DNA of 64,000 nt from JBBRCE01 sp038205115 (GTDB lineage: Bacteria > Planctomycetota > Planctomycetia > Pirellulales > JBBRCE01), in NCBI GenBank assembly GCA_038205115.1, contig JBBRCE010000008.1:1-64000 (forward strand). The letters are read 5' to 3'. A model generated the notes under the pieces. The model was not told the DNA's origin, did not search any database, and saw only the letters and a program-made list of their open reading frames with translations. Shown one piece after another: positions 9,532 through 17,618 of the stretch (its first letter is position 1; each line of letters starts with the position of its first letter). A program made the position numbers and the translations under genes.

Positions 9532-11772
9532 CTATTGGGCTTCGATCACGTTTTCGATCGCCACCGGCAGGAGCACGCGGAATGTCAGGCCGCGATCGGC
9601 GTTGGCTTCGGCCGTGAGCCGGCCGCCATGTTCGCTGATCAGCGATTGGCTGATGGCCAGTCCCATGCCTAGGCCGTTGGCTTTTGTGGTGTAGAACGGA
9701 TCGAACAATTTGCGGAGTTGTTCGGGCGAAGCGCCGTGACCGGAGTCGATGACGGCAATTTCCAAATGGCTCGCATCCACGCGGCACGCGGCGACGATCA
9801 CCTCGCGGCGGTTGCGAGGATTGTCGGCCGATGCTTCCACGGCATTGCGCACCAAATTGACCAGCACCTGCTGGATCTGCACGGCATCGGCCAAGATGGT
9901 GGGCAGGTCGGGGTCGATTCGTTTTCTCAGCAGCACGCTCTCTTGCCGGAGATCGAATTCCAGCAGCCGCACGACGTCGCGAATTAACTGCGCCACCTCG
10001 ATCGGTTCGCGCTTGGGTGGCGTTTTGCGAACAAAGCGGCTTAAGTTACGGACAATTTCGCCGGAGCGTCGCGCCTGTTCAGCGATTTTGCGCAGCCAGT
10101 CGCGCGCTTGTTCGATCTCCGCGCCGTGTAGCGGCTGTAACTTTCGCAAACTGGCTTCGGCATAGTTGACGATGGCGTACAGCGGCTGATTGATTTCGTG
10201 CGCGAGTTCGGAAGTCATCTCGCCCATCGTCGCCAAACGCGTGACGTGAGCCAGCTCGTTGAGATGCAGGCGGGCGCGTTCTTCCGCTTGCTTACGGTCT
10301 GTAATATCGATATTGACGCCGACGACGCCTTCAGGACCGTCTTTGCCGTGAATCGCTGCCAACACGTTGTAGAACGTGTGCAGTTCGCCGTTGATGCGAA
10401 ATTCGACTTCGCCGCGGATAATCTCGCCGGCCATCGCCCGGCGATTGTTGGTTTCCCAGATGGCGAGAATTTCGGGCGGAACGCCCACTTCGGCCGGCGT
10501 GCGGCCGATCAACTGGCCCCAATGTTCCAGCGTGGTGGCGTTTTGCATTGTGTAGCGACCGTTGCCATCCAGGGCAAATACGTCGAACGGTAAATGCTCG
10601 ACCAGCGCGCGGAGTTGCGCTTCGGAGCGGGCCAGCGCTTCTTCGATTTGCTTACGCTGCGACACATCTAAAAACGTCAGCAGCACGCCGCTGACTTCGC
10701 CGGTTTGCGGATCGAAGAGCGGCGCGGTGTTGACTAATCCCCATTGCGTGCGGCCATCGGGAAAACGCAAGCCCAGCAGTTCGCCCGACTGGGCCTGGCC
10801 GGTATTCAAGCAGCGATCGACGATCGAGTCCGTGATGGTGTTTCCGTGCTCGTCGACACTGTTTTCCGTAAAATGATCGATCGACAGAGTCTGTAGAACT
10901 TCGAGCGGAATGCCGGTGGCCCGCGCGGTTTCGGCATTGGCGCGGACGATCCGTCCGGTTCGATCCACCTGCAGCAATCCGCCCGGCATCGACTCCACGA
11001 TTTGCCGGTTAAGTTGCTCGCTGGTGGCCAGCGCCAATTCCGCCTGTTTACGGAGCGTGATATCGGTTAGGGCTCCCACGAATCCGGTCACCAGGCCGGT
11101 CGAGGTGCGTTCCGGCACCGCGTTGGCACAGACCCAAACGACGCGGCCGTCGGCGTGCAAAAACCGCCACTCGGCTTCGCCCGGATTTTGCAGCACGACC
11201 GTCTCGCGCCACACGGCTAGGAGTGCCGGTAAATCGTCGGGGTAGACGGCTCGCGCCCAGCCGTCGCCCAATGCTTCGTGGCGATTCAAGCCGCTCATTT
11301 GGCACCAGCAATCGTTGACTTCCAGCAGGCGGCCATCAATGTCGGCGTAAAAGATGCCGACTGGCGAAATCTGCGAGAGCGCCAGGTAGCGGCGCTCGGT
11401 CACACGGAGCGCGCGCTGGGCTTCGTCCAGGCGACGTTGGTTGTCCACTTCTTGCAGCAGGTTCTGCACCAGCGGCGGAAGCACACTCAAAAACGTGTCG
11501 TTAATCAGTAGATAGTCGCGTGCGCCCTGCTTCATCATCTCGACGGCGACCGCGGCGTTGCCGTTGGACGAGATGACGATGAATGTCGAGCCGCAATCGC
11601 GATCGCGCAATTGTTGCAGCAGGATTTCGGCCCCCATGTCCGACAATTGGTCGTCAAGAATCAGCAGATCGACACGATTCTCGGACAGATAATCCAGCGC
11701 CGCGGCACCTGTGGCCACGGCCGCCACGCTGCGTCCTTCGGCCACCAGCGCGGACTCGATCTTGCGGCGCAA
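9532..11772 (-). CDS. Histidine kinase with N-terminal receiver and three PAS domains
   Basis: Signal-transduction protein. Counting from the TTG at 11772: receiver domain (about 1-110, phospho-Asp probably D40 in LLILDDQLSD), three PAS domains (about 125-245, 250-365, 375-490), dimerisation/phosphoacceptor helix with His525 in ELAHEINQPL, then an ATP-binding domain (N-box NLVRNAVEA, GHGASPEQLRKLFDPFYTT, GLGMGLAIS). The C-terminal half resembles FixL/NtrB-type kinases. No membrane segment is present, so it is cytoplasmic. The start is doubtful: the first receiver strand (SLLIVESQRSL) is encoded in frame upstream of 11772, with no ATG, GTG or TTG there; an ATT at 11851-11853 could be the real start. 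The domain order is certain, the stimulus unknown. Confidence 0.85.
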   Translation of the reverse strand: MRRKIESALVAEGRSVAAVATGAAALDYLSENRVDLLILDDQLSDMGAEILLQQLRDRDCGSTFIVISSNGNAAVAVEMMKQGARDYLLINDTFLSVLPPLVQNLLQEVDNQRRLDEAQRALRVTERRYLALSQISPVGIFYADIDGRLLEVNDCWCQMSGLNRHEALGDGWARAVYPDDLPALLAVWRETVVLQNPGEAEWRFLHADGRVVWVCANAVPERTSTGLVTGFVGALTDITLRKQAELALATSEQLNRQIVESMPGGLLQVDRTGRIVRANAETARATGIPLEVLQTLSIDHFTENSVDEHGNTITDSIVDRCLNTGQAQSGELLGLRFPDGRTQWGLVNTAPLFDPQTGEVSGVLLTFLDVSQRKQIEEALARSEAQLRALVEHLPFDVFALDGNGRYTMQNATTLEHWGQLIGRTPAEVGVPPEILAIWETNNRRAMAGEIIRGEVEFRINGELHTFYNVLAAIHGKDGPEGVVGVNIDITDRKQAEERARLHLNELAHVTRLATMGEMTSELAHEINQPLYAIVNYAEASLRKLQPLHGAEIEQARDWLRKIAEQARRSGEIVRNLSRFVRKTPPKREPIEVAQLIRDVVRLLEFDLRQESVLLRKRIDPDLPTILADAVQIQQVLVNLVRNAVEASADNPRNRREVIVAACRVDASHLEIAVIDSGHGASPEQLRKLFDPFYTTKANGLGMGLAISQSLISEHGGRLTAEANADRGLTFRVLLPVAIENVIEAQ

Positions 11773-12161
11773 GCTGCGTTGCGACTCGACGATCAGCAGG
11801 CTTCCCCACCAAGGCTGGGGCGGCGAGGTTTGGGTCGCAATTTTGAGGCTAATGGCACACCGTCCAACTTTCGAGACACGCCGCGCAAACCGGCCGCGAA
11901 ATCGGCCGCATGGCGGGGCCGCATCGCCGCAGGCGCGTGAGCCGTTTATCGTATCGAGATCGGCTCCGGGTTTCCATCCAACAGGGCCGTGAGTTGCGGC
12001 AAATTGGCCGCAGCGGATGGTTTTGTTGTAACAATCCGAGACCCGTTACGCTGGAATCCTGCGGCGGTTATACTACTTGGCCCGGCGTTTCGTCCAACAA
12101 TCTGCGATCTTGGTCGAATCCGGCGGCGTCTGACACCTTTATTGCGGTTTATCGAATAGCC

Positions 12162-13199
12162 ATGATCATCATCCTGAAACCCCACGCCACGGACGATCAA
12201 ATCAATCACGTGGTCGAGCGCGTCGAATCGCTCGGCCTGCAAGCGCACCTCAGCCGCGGCTCGTATCGCACGATTGTCGGTGTGATTGGCGACGAAGCCA
12301 AATTGCACGTCACGCCGCTGATGGCCATCCCTGGCGTTGAGAAAGTCGTACCCGTGTTGCCCGCATACAAATTGGCAAGTATCGAAGCCCAGCGCGAACC
12401 GACGATTGTGGATGTTGCCGGAGTCAAGATCGGCGGCGGCCATCTGGCCATGATCGCTGGTCCCTGCGCCATCGAAGGCGCGGAACGCTTGGACATCATC
12501 GCCGCCTCGATCAAGGAGTCGGGCGCCAACATCCTTCGTGGCGGCGCCTTCAAGCCCCGCACCAGTCCCTACGCTTATCAAGGGATGGGCGAAGAAGGCT
12601 TGAAGATCCTCCGCGATATCGGCGACAAACACGGCATGCCGATCGTCACCGAGGTCATGGACACTCGCCGCGTCGAGTTGGTGGCCCGTTACACCGACAT
12701 GATCCAAGTGGGCGCCCGCAACATGCAGAACTTTTCGCTGTTGACGGAAGTGGGGCAGACCGGCAAGCCGGTGCTGCTCAAGCGCGGCATGAGCGCCACC
12801 ATTCAAGACTTGTTGATGAGCGCGGAATACATCCTCTCGCAAGGCAATCCCAACGTGGTGCTTTGCGAACGGGGCGTCAAAGGCTTCGACAACGCCACGC
12901 GTAATTTGTTCGACGTGGCCGCCGTGCCCTGCGTCAAGGGTCTGTCGCACTTGCCGATCATCGTCGACCCCAGCCATGCCACCGGCCGGCCGGACTTGAT
13001 TCCGCCGTGCGCGTTAGCTGGCGTGGCCGCCGGCGCTGACGGCGTGCACATCGAAGTTCATAACCAGCCCGAAGACGCCATGTCGGACGGGCCGCAAGCC
13101 TTGCTGCCGGAACAATATGCCAAGATCGCCAAGCAAATTCGCGATCTGGCCCATCTGCTCGGAAAAGAGATTTCTCCCCTGCCTGGAGTGCACGTATGA
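12162..13199 (+). CDS. aroF: 3-Deoxy-7-phosphoheptulonate synthase
   Basis: Joins phosphoenolpyruvate and erythrose 4-phosphate to start aromatic amino acid synthesis. 345 aa from the ATG at 12162. The N-terminal ferredoxin-like regulatory domain (about 1-70, MIIILKPHATDDQINHVVER) and TIM barrel (HLAMIAGPCAIEG, ILRGGAFKPRTSPYAYQG, VGARNMQNFSLL, LLKRGMSATIQDLL, PIIVDPSHATGR) identify the Thermotoga-type enzyme. The N-terminal domain is the usual site of Tyr/Phe feedback in this class. The gene heads a long plus-strand run, and its stop overlaps the tpiA start (ATGA), so the two are translationally coupled. The start has no obvious Shine-Dalgarno sequence. Confidence 0.95.
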   Translation: MIIILKPHATDDQINHVVERVESLGLQAHLSRGSYRTIVGVIGDEAKLHVTPLMAIPGVEKVVPVLPAYKLASIEAQREPTIVDVAGVKIGGGHLAMIAGPCAIEGAERLDIIAASIKESGANILRGGAFKPRTSPYAYQGMGEEGLKILRDIGDKHGMPIVTEVMDTRRVELVARYTDMIQVGARNMQNFSLLTEVGQTGKPVLLKRGMSATIQDLLMSAEYILSQGNPNVVLCERGVKGFDNATRNLFDVAAVPCVKGLSHLPIIVDPSHATGRPDLIPPCALAGVAAGADGVHIEVHNQPEDAMSDGPQALLPEQYAKIAKQIRDLAHLLGKEISPLPGVHV

Positions 13200-13954
13200 G
13201 GAAGAAGCTGATTGCCGGTAATTGGAAGATGAATCTCAACGAGTCAGAAGCCGTGGCCTTGGCCGAAGCCGTGGCGGCCGGCGCTTCGGCGGCCGGTCAT
13301 GTGGAAGTGGCCGTCTGCCCGCCCAACGTCTACCTCAAGGCTGTCAGCAAGATTGTCGGCAAGACATCGGTTGGACTTGGCGCTCAGAATATGTATCACG
13401 AAGCCAAAGGTGCATTCACCGGTGAAACCAGCGCCGCCATGCTGCTGGATGTCGGTTGCGAGTACGTGATTTTGGGCCATAGCGAGCGTCGGCACATTCT
13501 GGGCGAGACCGACGCCGTGATCAACCTCAAGGTTAAGGCCGCCTTGGCCGCCGGCCTAAAGCCCATTCTTTGCGTGGGCGAGACGCTCGAACAGCGCGAA
13601 GCCGGCAAAACGGCCGAAGTCAATCGCACGCAAATCGAAGGCTCGCTAGCAGGCATCACCGGCGAGCAAATGCAGCACGTGGTCATTGCCTACGAGCCGG
13701 TTTGGGCCATTGGCACCGGCAAAACCGCCTCGCCCCAGCAGGCCGAAGAGGTGCATTTGGACCTTCGCAATTTATTGACCATTCGTTACAATGCCGAAGT
13801 CGCCGGGGCTGTCCGAATTCAGTACGGTGGCAGCGTCAAGCCAGACAACGCCGCCGAATTGCTCGGCCAAAAGAATATCGACGGTGCGCTGGTCGGCGGC
13901 GCTGCCCTGAAAGCCAGCGATTTCTTGGGAATCGTTCGCGCCATCTCGGCTTAA
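13196..13954 (+). CDS. tpiA: Triosephosphate isomerase
   Basis: Interconverts dihydroxyacetone phosphate and glyceraldehyde 3-phosphate. 252 aa, normal length. All active-site parts are visible: substrate-binding GNWKMN near the N-terminus, LGHSERR with the catalytic His near residue 95, AYEPVWAIGTGKTAS with the catalytic Glu and loop 6, and IQYGGSVKPDN. It overlaps aroF by four bases and precedes secG by 65 bases, matching the tpiA-secG order found in many bacteria. Confidence 0.97.
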   Translation: MRKKLIAGNWKMNLNESEAVALAEAVAAGASAAGHVEVAVCPPNVYLKAVSKIVGKTSVGLGAQNMYHEAKGAFTGETSAAMLLDVGCEYVILGHSERRHILGETDAVINLKVKAALAAGLKPILCVGETLEQREAGKTAEVNRTQIEGSLAGITGEQMQHVVIAYEPVWAIGTGKTASPQQAEEVHLDLRNLLTIRYNAEVAGAVRIQYGGSVKPDNAAELLGQKNIDGALVGGAALKASDFLGIVRAISA

Positions 13955-14019
13955 GTTCGCTGTCGGCTACGGCAATTTGACGTCCACACAAGCTTCGTTA
14001 CTTTAACGGCACGTATCTC

Positions 14020-14655
14020 ATGATTTTCCTGTTTGGCTTTCTGCTCGTCGTCACTTCGTTATTCATGATTTTGTTGATTCTCATCCAGCGGGGACGCGGC
14101 GGCGGTCTGACCGGCGCTTTGGGCGGCATGGGCGGCCAAAGCGCCTTCGGCACCAAAGCCGGCGACTTGTTCACGCGGATCACCATGGGCACGGCCATCT
14201 TCTGGCTGCTGCTCTGCGCTCTAATGCTCAAAACGACCAATCAAGAGCAATCGAAGTTCAACGCCAAAGCCGGCGCCAATGCGCGCCAAGAGCCGCAAGT
14301 CGAATCGCCCAAGGGCATCCGTAAAGCGGGCGAAGGAGAATCGGCAGCCGGTAAAGATGCCGCAGGCAAAGAAGTCCCGTTCAAAGAAACGACGGGCAAA
14401 GACAAAGCCACCGATGGCACAACCCACGCGACCACACCCTTAAAATCCGAGAAACCGGCCGCTTCGCCCGAGCAGCCAGCAACGGCCGCGCCCGTCGAGA
14501 AGTCCGCGCCCGTCGAGAAGTCCGCGCCCGTCGAGAAGTCCGCGCCCGTCGAGAAGTCCGCGCCCGTCGAGAAGTCCGCGCCCGTCGAGAAGTCCGCGCC
14601 CGTCGAGAAGGCTGCGTCGGATTCAACCGAAAAAACTGACAAGCCGGCGGAATAG
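14020..14655 (+). CDS. secG: Protein-export subunit SecG with a long repetitive tail
   Basis: SecG part of the SecYEG translocon. Residues 1-72 are standard: membrane helix 1, the cytosolic loop RGRGGGLTGALGGMGGQSAFG and helix 2 (ITMGTAIFWLLLCALML). Ordinary SecG ends soon after, at about 75-110 aa; here about 140 further residues follow, rich in Lys, Glu, Ala, Ser and Pro. They include seven APVEK units, separated by single Ser residues, in an exact tandem DNA repeat. If SecG has its usual topology this tail lies on the periplasmic side. Its role is unknown. It sits between tpiA and the yicC-gmk-rpoZ genes. Confidence 0.9.
   Translation: MIFLFGFLLVVTSLFMILLILIQRGRGGGLTGALGGMGGQSAFGTKAGDLFTRITMGTAIFWLLLCALMLKTTNQEQSKFNAKAGANARQEPQVESPKGIRKAGEGESAAGKDAAGKEVPFKETTGKDKATDGTTHATTPLKSEKPAASPEQPATAAPVEKSAPVEKSAPVEKSAPVEKSAPVEKSAPVEKSAPVEKAASDSTEKTDKPAE
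14488..14610 (+). repeat. 18-bp tandem repeat, seven copies, in secG
   Basis: Seven copies of an 18-base unit (the last lacks three bases) with no base differences between copies, coding for Ala-Pro-Val-Glu-Lys-Ser. Perfect identity at the DNA level suggests recent expansion or contraction by slippage, so copy number may differ between strains. Confidence 0.95.
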
Positions 14656-14742
14656 TCGTCGACATGTTCCCACGCGCCGCCGCGTTCAACGACCCTGGCC
14701 TTGCTGTTCAATTTTCGACTCTAGCTCCCTGAAAGTTCTCCC

Positions 14743-15627
14743 GTGCTGCTCAGTATGACTGGCTTCGGCGAAGCGCATTCTCAGCAAGCCGGGCTGGCGG
14801 TCACGGTTGAACTGCGGACCATTAACAGCCGCTATTTCAAATTGTCCGTTCGCTGCAGCGATGGCTACGCTCAGCTTGAAGCGCAAATCGAAGGCGCGGT
14901 CCGCGAGCAAATCAAACGCGGCACCGTGCAAGTCAATATCCGTGTTGATCGGGCCGCCTCGCCCGACGATTTTCGTATCAATGGCACAGTGCTGGAAACC
15001 TACCGCAAGCAACTGCTGGCCATCAACAAGAGTTGGGGAGCAGATAGCGCCATCACTGCTGAGTCGCTACTCAGTCTGCCCGGCGTGGTGGACGAGCATG
15101 CCGCCGGCATTCGCGAAGTCGAAGCCGATTGGCCTATCCTTCGGGATACGCTCATCGAAGCCATGACGCATCTGCACAAAATGCGCAACGACGAAGGCCG
15201 CAGCATGGCCAATGATCTCAAGGCCAATCTCAAGGCTGTGGGCGAGGAACTCGGCCATATCGAGCTTCGCGCGCCGCTGACCATTGGCGCGTATCGCGCG
15301 CGGCTCGAAGAACGTCTCAAGCGGGTACTGGCCGAATACGAGGTTTCGCTCAGCGCCTCGGATCTAATCCGCGAAATTAGCATTTTCACCGAGCGCAGCG
15401 ACATCTCCGAAGAAATCGTGCGGCTGAAAAGCCATCTGGAACAATTCGATTCGATCATGGATCAAGAGGATTCCGCCGGGCGTAAGCTCGAGTTCCTCAC
15501 GCAAGAGATGCTCCGTGAGACCAACACCATTGGCTCTAAGTCCAGCGATCTGGAGATTGCTCGCCACGTGATCGAGATCAAGGCCGTGATCGAGCGGATT
15601 CGCGAAATGATTCAGAATGTGGAGTAA
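14743..15627 (+). CDS. yicC: YicC/YloC family endoribonuclease
   Basis: 294 aa. The opening LLSMTGFGEAHSQQAG, the ELRTINSRYFKL segment and the C-terminal LEFLTQEMLRETNTIGSKS are diagnostic of this family, reported to be an endoribonuclease acting in small-RNA turnover. The start is the GTG at 14743; an internal ATG four codons later would cut into the conserved opening. It stands directly upstream of gmk, a conserved pairing in many phyla. Confidence 0.92.
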   Translation: MLLSMTGFGEAHSQQAGLAVTVELRTINSRYFKLSVRCSDGYAQLEAQIEGAVREQIKRGTVQVNIRVDRAASPDDFRINGTVLETYRKQLLAINKSWGADSAITAESLLSLPGVVDEHAAGIREVEADWPILRDTLIEAMTHLHKMRNDEGRSMANDLKANLKAVGEELGHIELRAPLTIGAYRARLEERLKRVLAEYEVSLSASDLIREISIFTERSDISEEIVRLKSHLEQFDSIMDQEDSAGRKLEFLTQEMLRETNTIGSKSSDLEIARHVIEIKAVIERIREMIQNVE

Positions 15628-15685
15628 TCCGCTCTGCTGGCGGTCAAGTTCGAGTCTCCGTACGGCAATGTGAAAAGATGCGGTT

Positions 15686-16264
15686 ATGAGTAGTTCGCCC
15701 GGCAAGTTAATTGTGATCTCCGGGCCATCCGGCGCCGGCAAGACCACGGTGCTGCGCGAAGTTTTCCTCCGCTGCCCGCAGTTGCTGCCCAGCATTTCGG
15801 CCACCACGCGGCCCCCGCGCCCTGGCGAGCAGCACGGCGTGGACTACTACTTTCTGACGGCCGAGGATTTTGCCGCCCGCCGCCAGCGCGATGAATTTCT
15901 GGAATGCTTTGAGGTTTTTGGCCGCGGCTACTGGTACGGCACGCTCCAAAGCGAAGTCACCCCTAGACTTGCGGCCGGAAACTGGGTAGTCTTAGAGATT
16001 GATGTTGATGGCACGCTGGCCGTTCTGCGGAAATATCCGGATGCTCTGACGGTCTTTGTTCGTCCCGAATCGGTCGACGAATTGGAGCGGCGTCTACGCT
16101 CGCGCGGCACGGAATCCGATGCGGCCATTCAGCGGCGGTTAGAAGTCGCGCGACACGAATTGCAGTTTGAAGATCGCTATCGATATCAAGTTTTGAACCA
16201 ATCCGTCCCCGCGGCGGTTGAACGAATCTGTCAGATCTTACGGCAAGAGGAAACATCGCGATGA
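15686..16264 (+). CDS. gmk: Guanylate kinase
   Basis: Phosphorylates GMP to GDP using ATP. 192 aa. The Walker A loop is ISGPSGAGKTT (near residue 11); GMP binding is by SISATTRPPRPGEQHGVDYYF and the ECFEVFGRGYWYGT segment; the lid and base-binding Arg residues follow in RRLEVARHELQF. Its stop overlaps the rpoZ start by four bases (ATGA), tying nucleotide supply to the RNA polymerase omega subunit as in many genomes. Confidence 0.97.
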   Translation: MSSSPGKLIVISGPSGAGKTTVLREVFLRCPQLLPSISATTRPPRPGEQHGVDYYFLTAEDFAARRQRDEFLECFEVFGRGYWYGTLQSEVTPRLAAGNWVVLEIDVDGTLAVLRKYPDALTVFVRPESVDELERRLRSRGTESDAAIQRRLEVARHELQFEDRYRYQVLNQSVPAAVERICQILRQEETSR

Positions 16265-16524
16265 TCGAAGCGCTGCGTGAAGAAGCCATTGTTAACAAAG
16301 TGGGCGGACGGTTTAAACTGTCGACCTTGATCCAAAAGCGACTGGTCGCCATCAACGCCGGCGCGCGGCCGTTGGTCGATATGCCGGACGATAACAAGCT
16401 GGAAATTGTCATCCAGGAAATTCTGCAAGACAAAATCTATCTGGACTCCAGCGCTTCGGTCCGCGTCACCGGCGATTCGCCCGAAGGTGCCGATGGTCCG
16501 GAGTTGGATCTCAACAACCTGTAA
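16261..16524 (+). CDS. rpoZ: DNA-directed RNA polymerase omega subunit
   Basis: 87 aa. The core VNKVGGRFKLSTLIQKR, followed by the Ala-Gly-Ala-Arg-Pro-Leu-Val segment and a short helix, matches omega, which wraps the beta-prime C-terminus and helps assembly. The position between gmk and a coaBC-type gene is the classic neighbourhood. A strong terminator follows 30 bases after the stop. Confidence 0.9.
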   Translation: MIEALREEAIVNKVGGRFKLSTLIQKRLVAINAGARPLVDMPDDNKLEIVIQEILQDKIYLDSSASVRVTGDSPEGADGPELDLNNL

Positions 16525-16554
16525 TCGCTCGCCGACATCATTGTTCGAATTTGT

Positions 16555-16586
16555 GCCGTGGGCGGAAACTCCGTCCGCGGCTTTTC
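16555..16586 (+). terminator. Intrinsic terminator after rpoZ
   Basis: A 12-bp stem (16555-16566 with 16570-16581, including two G-T pairs) and a 3-base loop are followed directly by TTTT. It would end or attenuate the aroF-to-rpoZ transcript before coaC. Confidence 0.75.
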
Positions 16587-16634
16587 TGTTGATAGCTTAA
16601 ACGAATGATCGGATTTCCGATCGGCTGGCTCACT

Positions 16635-17189
16635 ATGCACGGCGCGCGAATCGTCATCGGCATCACCGGCGGAATTGCGGCTTACAAAACGGCCGCACTG
16701 GTCAGTCAACTGGTGCAAGCCGGGGCCGAAGTGGACGTGGTGATGACGGCCGCCGCCACGCAGTTTATTGGCGAAGCCACCTTTGCCGCGCTGACGGGCA
16801 AGCCCGTTGCCCGACAATTGTTTGCCGCCGACGAGCATCCACTGGGCGCGCACATCGAATTGGTAGACAATCGGCAGTTGTTGTGCATTGCGCCGGCCAG
16901 CGCCAATTTTTTGTCGAAGGCGGCGCACGGCGCGGCCGACGACTTACTGAGTACGTTGTATTTGGCTTTTGCCGGCAAAGTCGTGATGGCCCCGGCGATG
17001 AACAACCAGATGTGGGCAAAACCAGCCGTGCAGCGCAACATTGCCCAGCTCAAAGCGGACGGCGTGCAAATGATTGGCCCGGATGAAGGTTGGCTCAGTT
17101 GCCGGCAACAAGGCCCAGGACGCATGTCCGGCCCCGAGCAAATCTTTGCCGCGATCGAGCAATTACTAAAACCTGCGGCCAGCACTTAA
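16635..17189 (+). CDS. coaC: Phosphopantothenoylcysteine decarboxylase (CoaC domain only)
   Basis: FMN flavoprotein of coenzyme A synthesis, decarboxylating phosphopantothenoylcysteine. 184 aa from the ATG at 16635; an upstream ATG at 16605 would add ten unconserved residues. Visible landmarks: IVIGITGGIAAYK, the FMN-binding VVMTAAATQFI, CIAPASANFLSKAAHGAADDLLSTL, the PAMNNQMW signature and the substrate-clamp GWLSCRQQGPGRM. Most bacteria fuse this to a CoaB synthetase domain (total about 400 aa); that half is missing here and is not the next gene, so CoaB must be elsewhere. It lies after the rpoZ terminator. Confidence 0.9.
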   Translation: MHGARIVIGITGGIAAYKTAALVSQLVQAGAEVDVVMTAAATQFIGEATFAALTGKPVARQLFAADEHPLGAHIELVDNRQLLCIAPASANFLSKAAHGAADDLLSTLYLAFAGKVVMAPAMNNQMWAKPAVQRNIAQLKADGVQMIGPDEGWLSCRQQGPGRMSGPEQIFAAIEQLLKPAAST

Positions 17190-17202
17190 TACCGAGGCGC
17201 CT

Positions 17203-17586
17203 ATGTGGCTCGCCACCCGCTACGGATTCTTCAGCGTCGTCTGTGGCAGCCAGCAAGCCGGCGCGGGTCGCGGCCAGGTTGATCCCGAGGTGCGAATGAT
17301 TCGCGCCCGCTGCGAAAGTCACCTCGCCGCTCTCCAGACCAACTTCGCCGAACTGCTGGGCGGAATTGAAATCGTTTCGCAGGCTGGCACGGACTATGCC
17401 TTTCGGATGATCGTGCCGGCGGTGACATTCGCCGCGCTGATGCAGCGGTTGGTGGCCGATCTGGACTACGGCAACTTCAAGAACGCCGCGCACGCACAAA
17501 ACCCGCAAGACAAACGTTACAACCAGTTTTTGCATGAAGTTTGGCACGTTGGCGTGGACCGATTGCAAAATAAGTCCGGTCGGTAA
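17203..17586 (+). CDS. Conserved hypothetical protein (MWLATRYGFFSVV type)
   Basis: 127 aa, no known function. The opening MWLATRYGFFSVVC and the closing YGNFKNAAHAQNPQDKRYNQFLHEVW remind me of a small family found in several phyla that starts with a Trp-x-x-Thr-Lys/Arg-Tyr-Gly-Phe-Phe-Ser motif; I know no assigned role. It looks soluble, alpha/beta, with no signal peptide. It starts 13 bases after coaC and ends 32 before the Hsp70-like gene, so it is probably cotranscribed with them. Confidence 0.7.
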   Translation: MWLATRYGFFSVVCGSQQAGAGRGQVDPEVRMIRARCESHLAALQTNFAELLGGIEIVSQAGTDYAFRMIVPAVTFAALMQRLVADLDYGNFKNAAHAQNPQDKRYNQFLHEVWHVGVDRLQNKSGR

Positions 17587-17618
17587 CTCTCGCCCGCAAG
17601 CCAGCGCGCCCGTTTCCC

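Noticed and set aside
14488..14610. Possible CRISPR array
   Set aside because: The repeats are directly joined without spacers and are in frame in secG.
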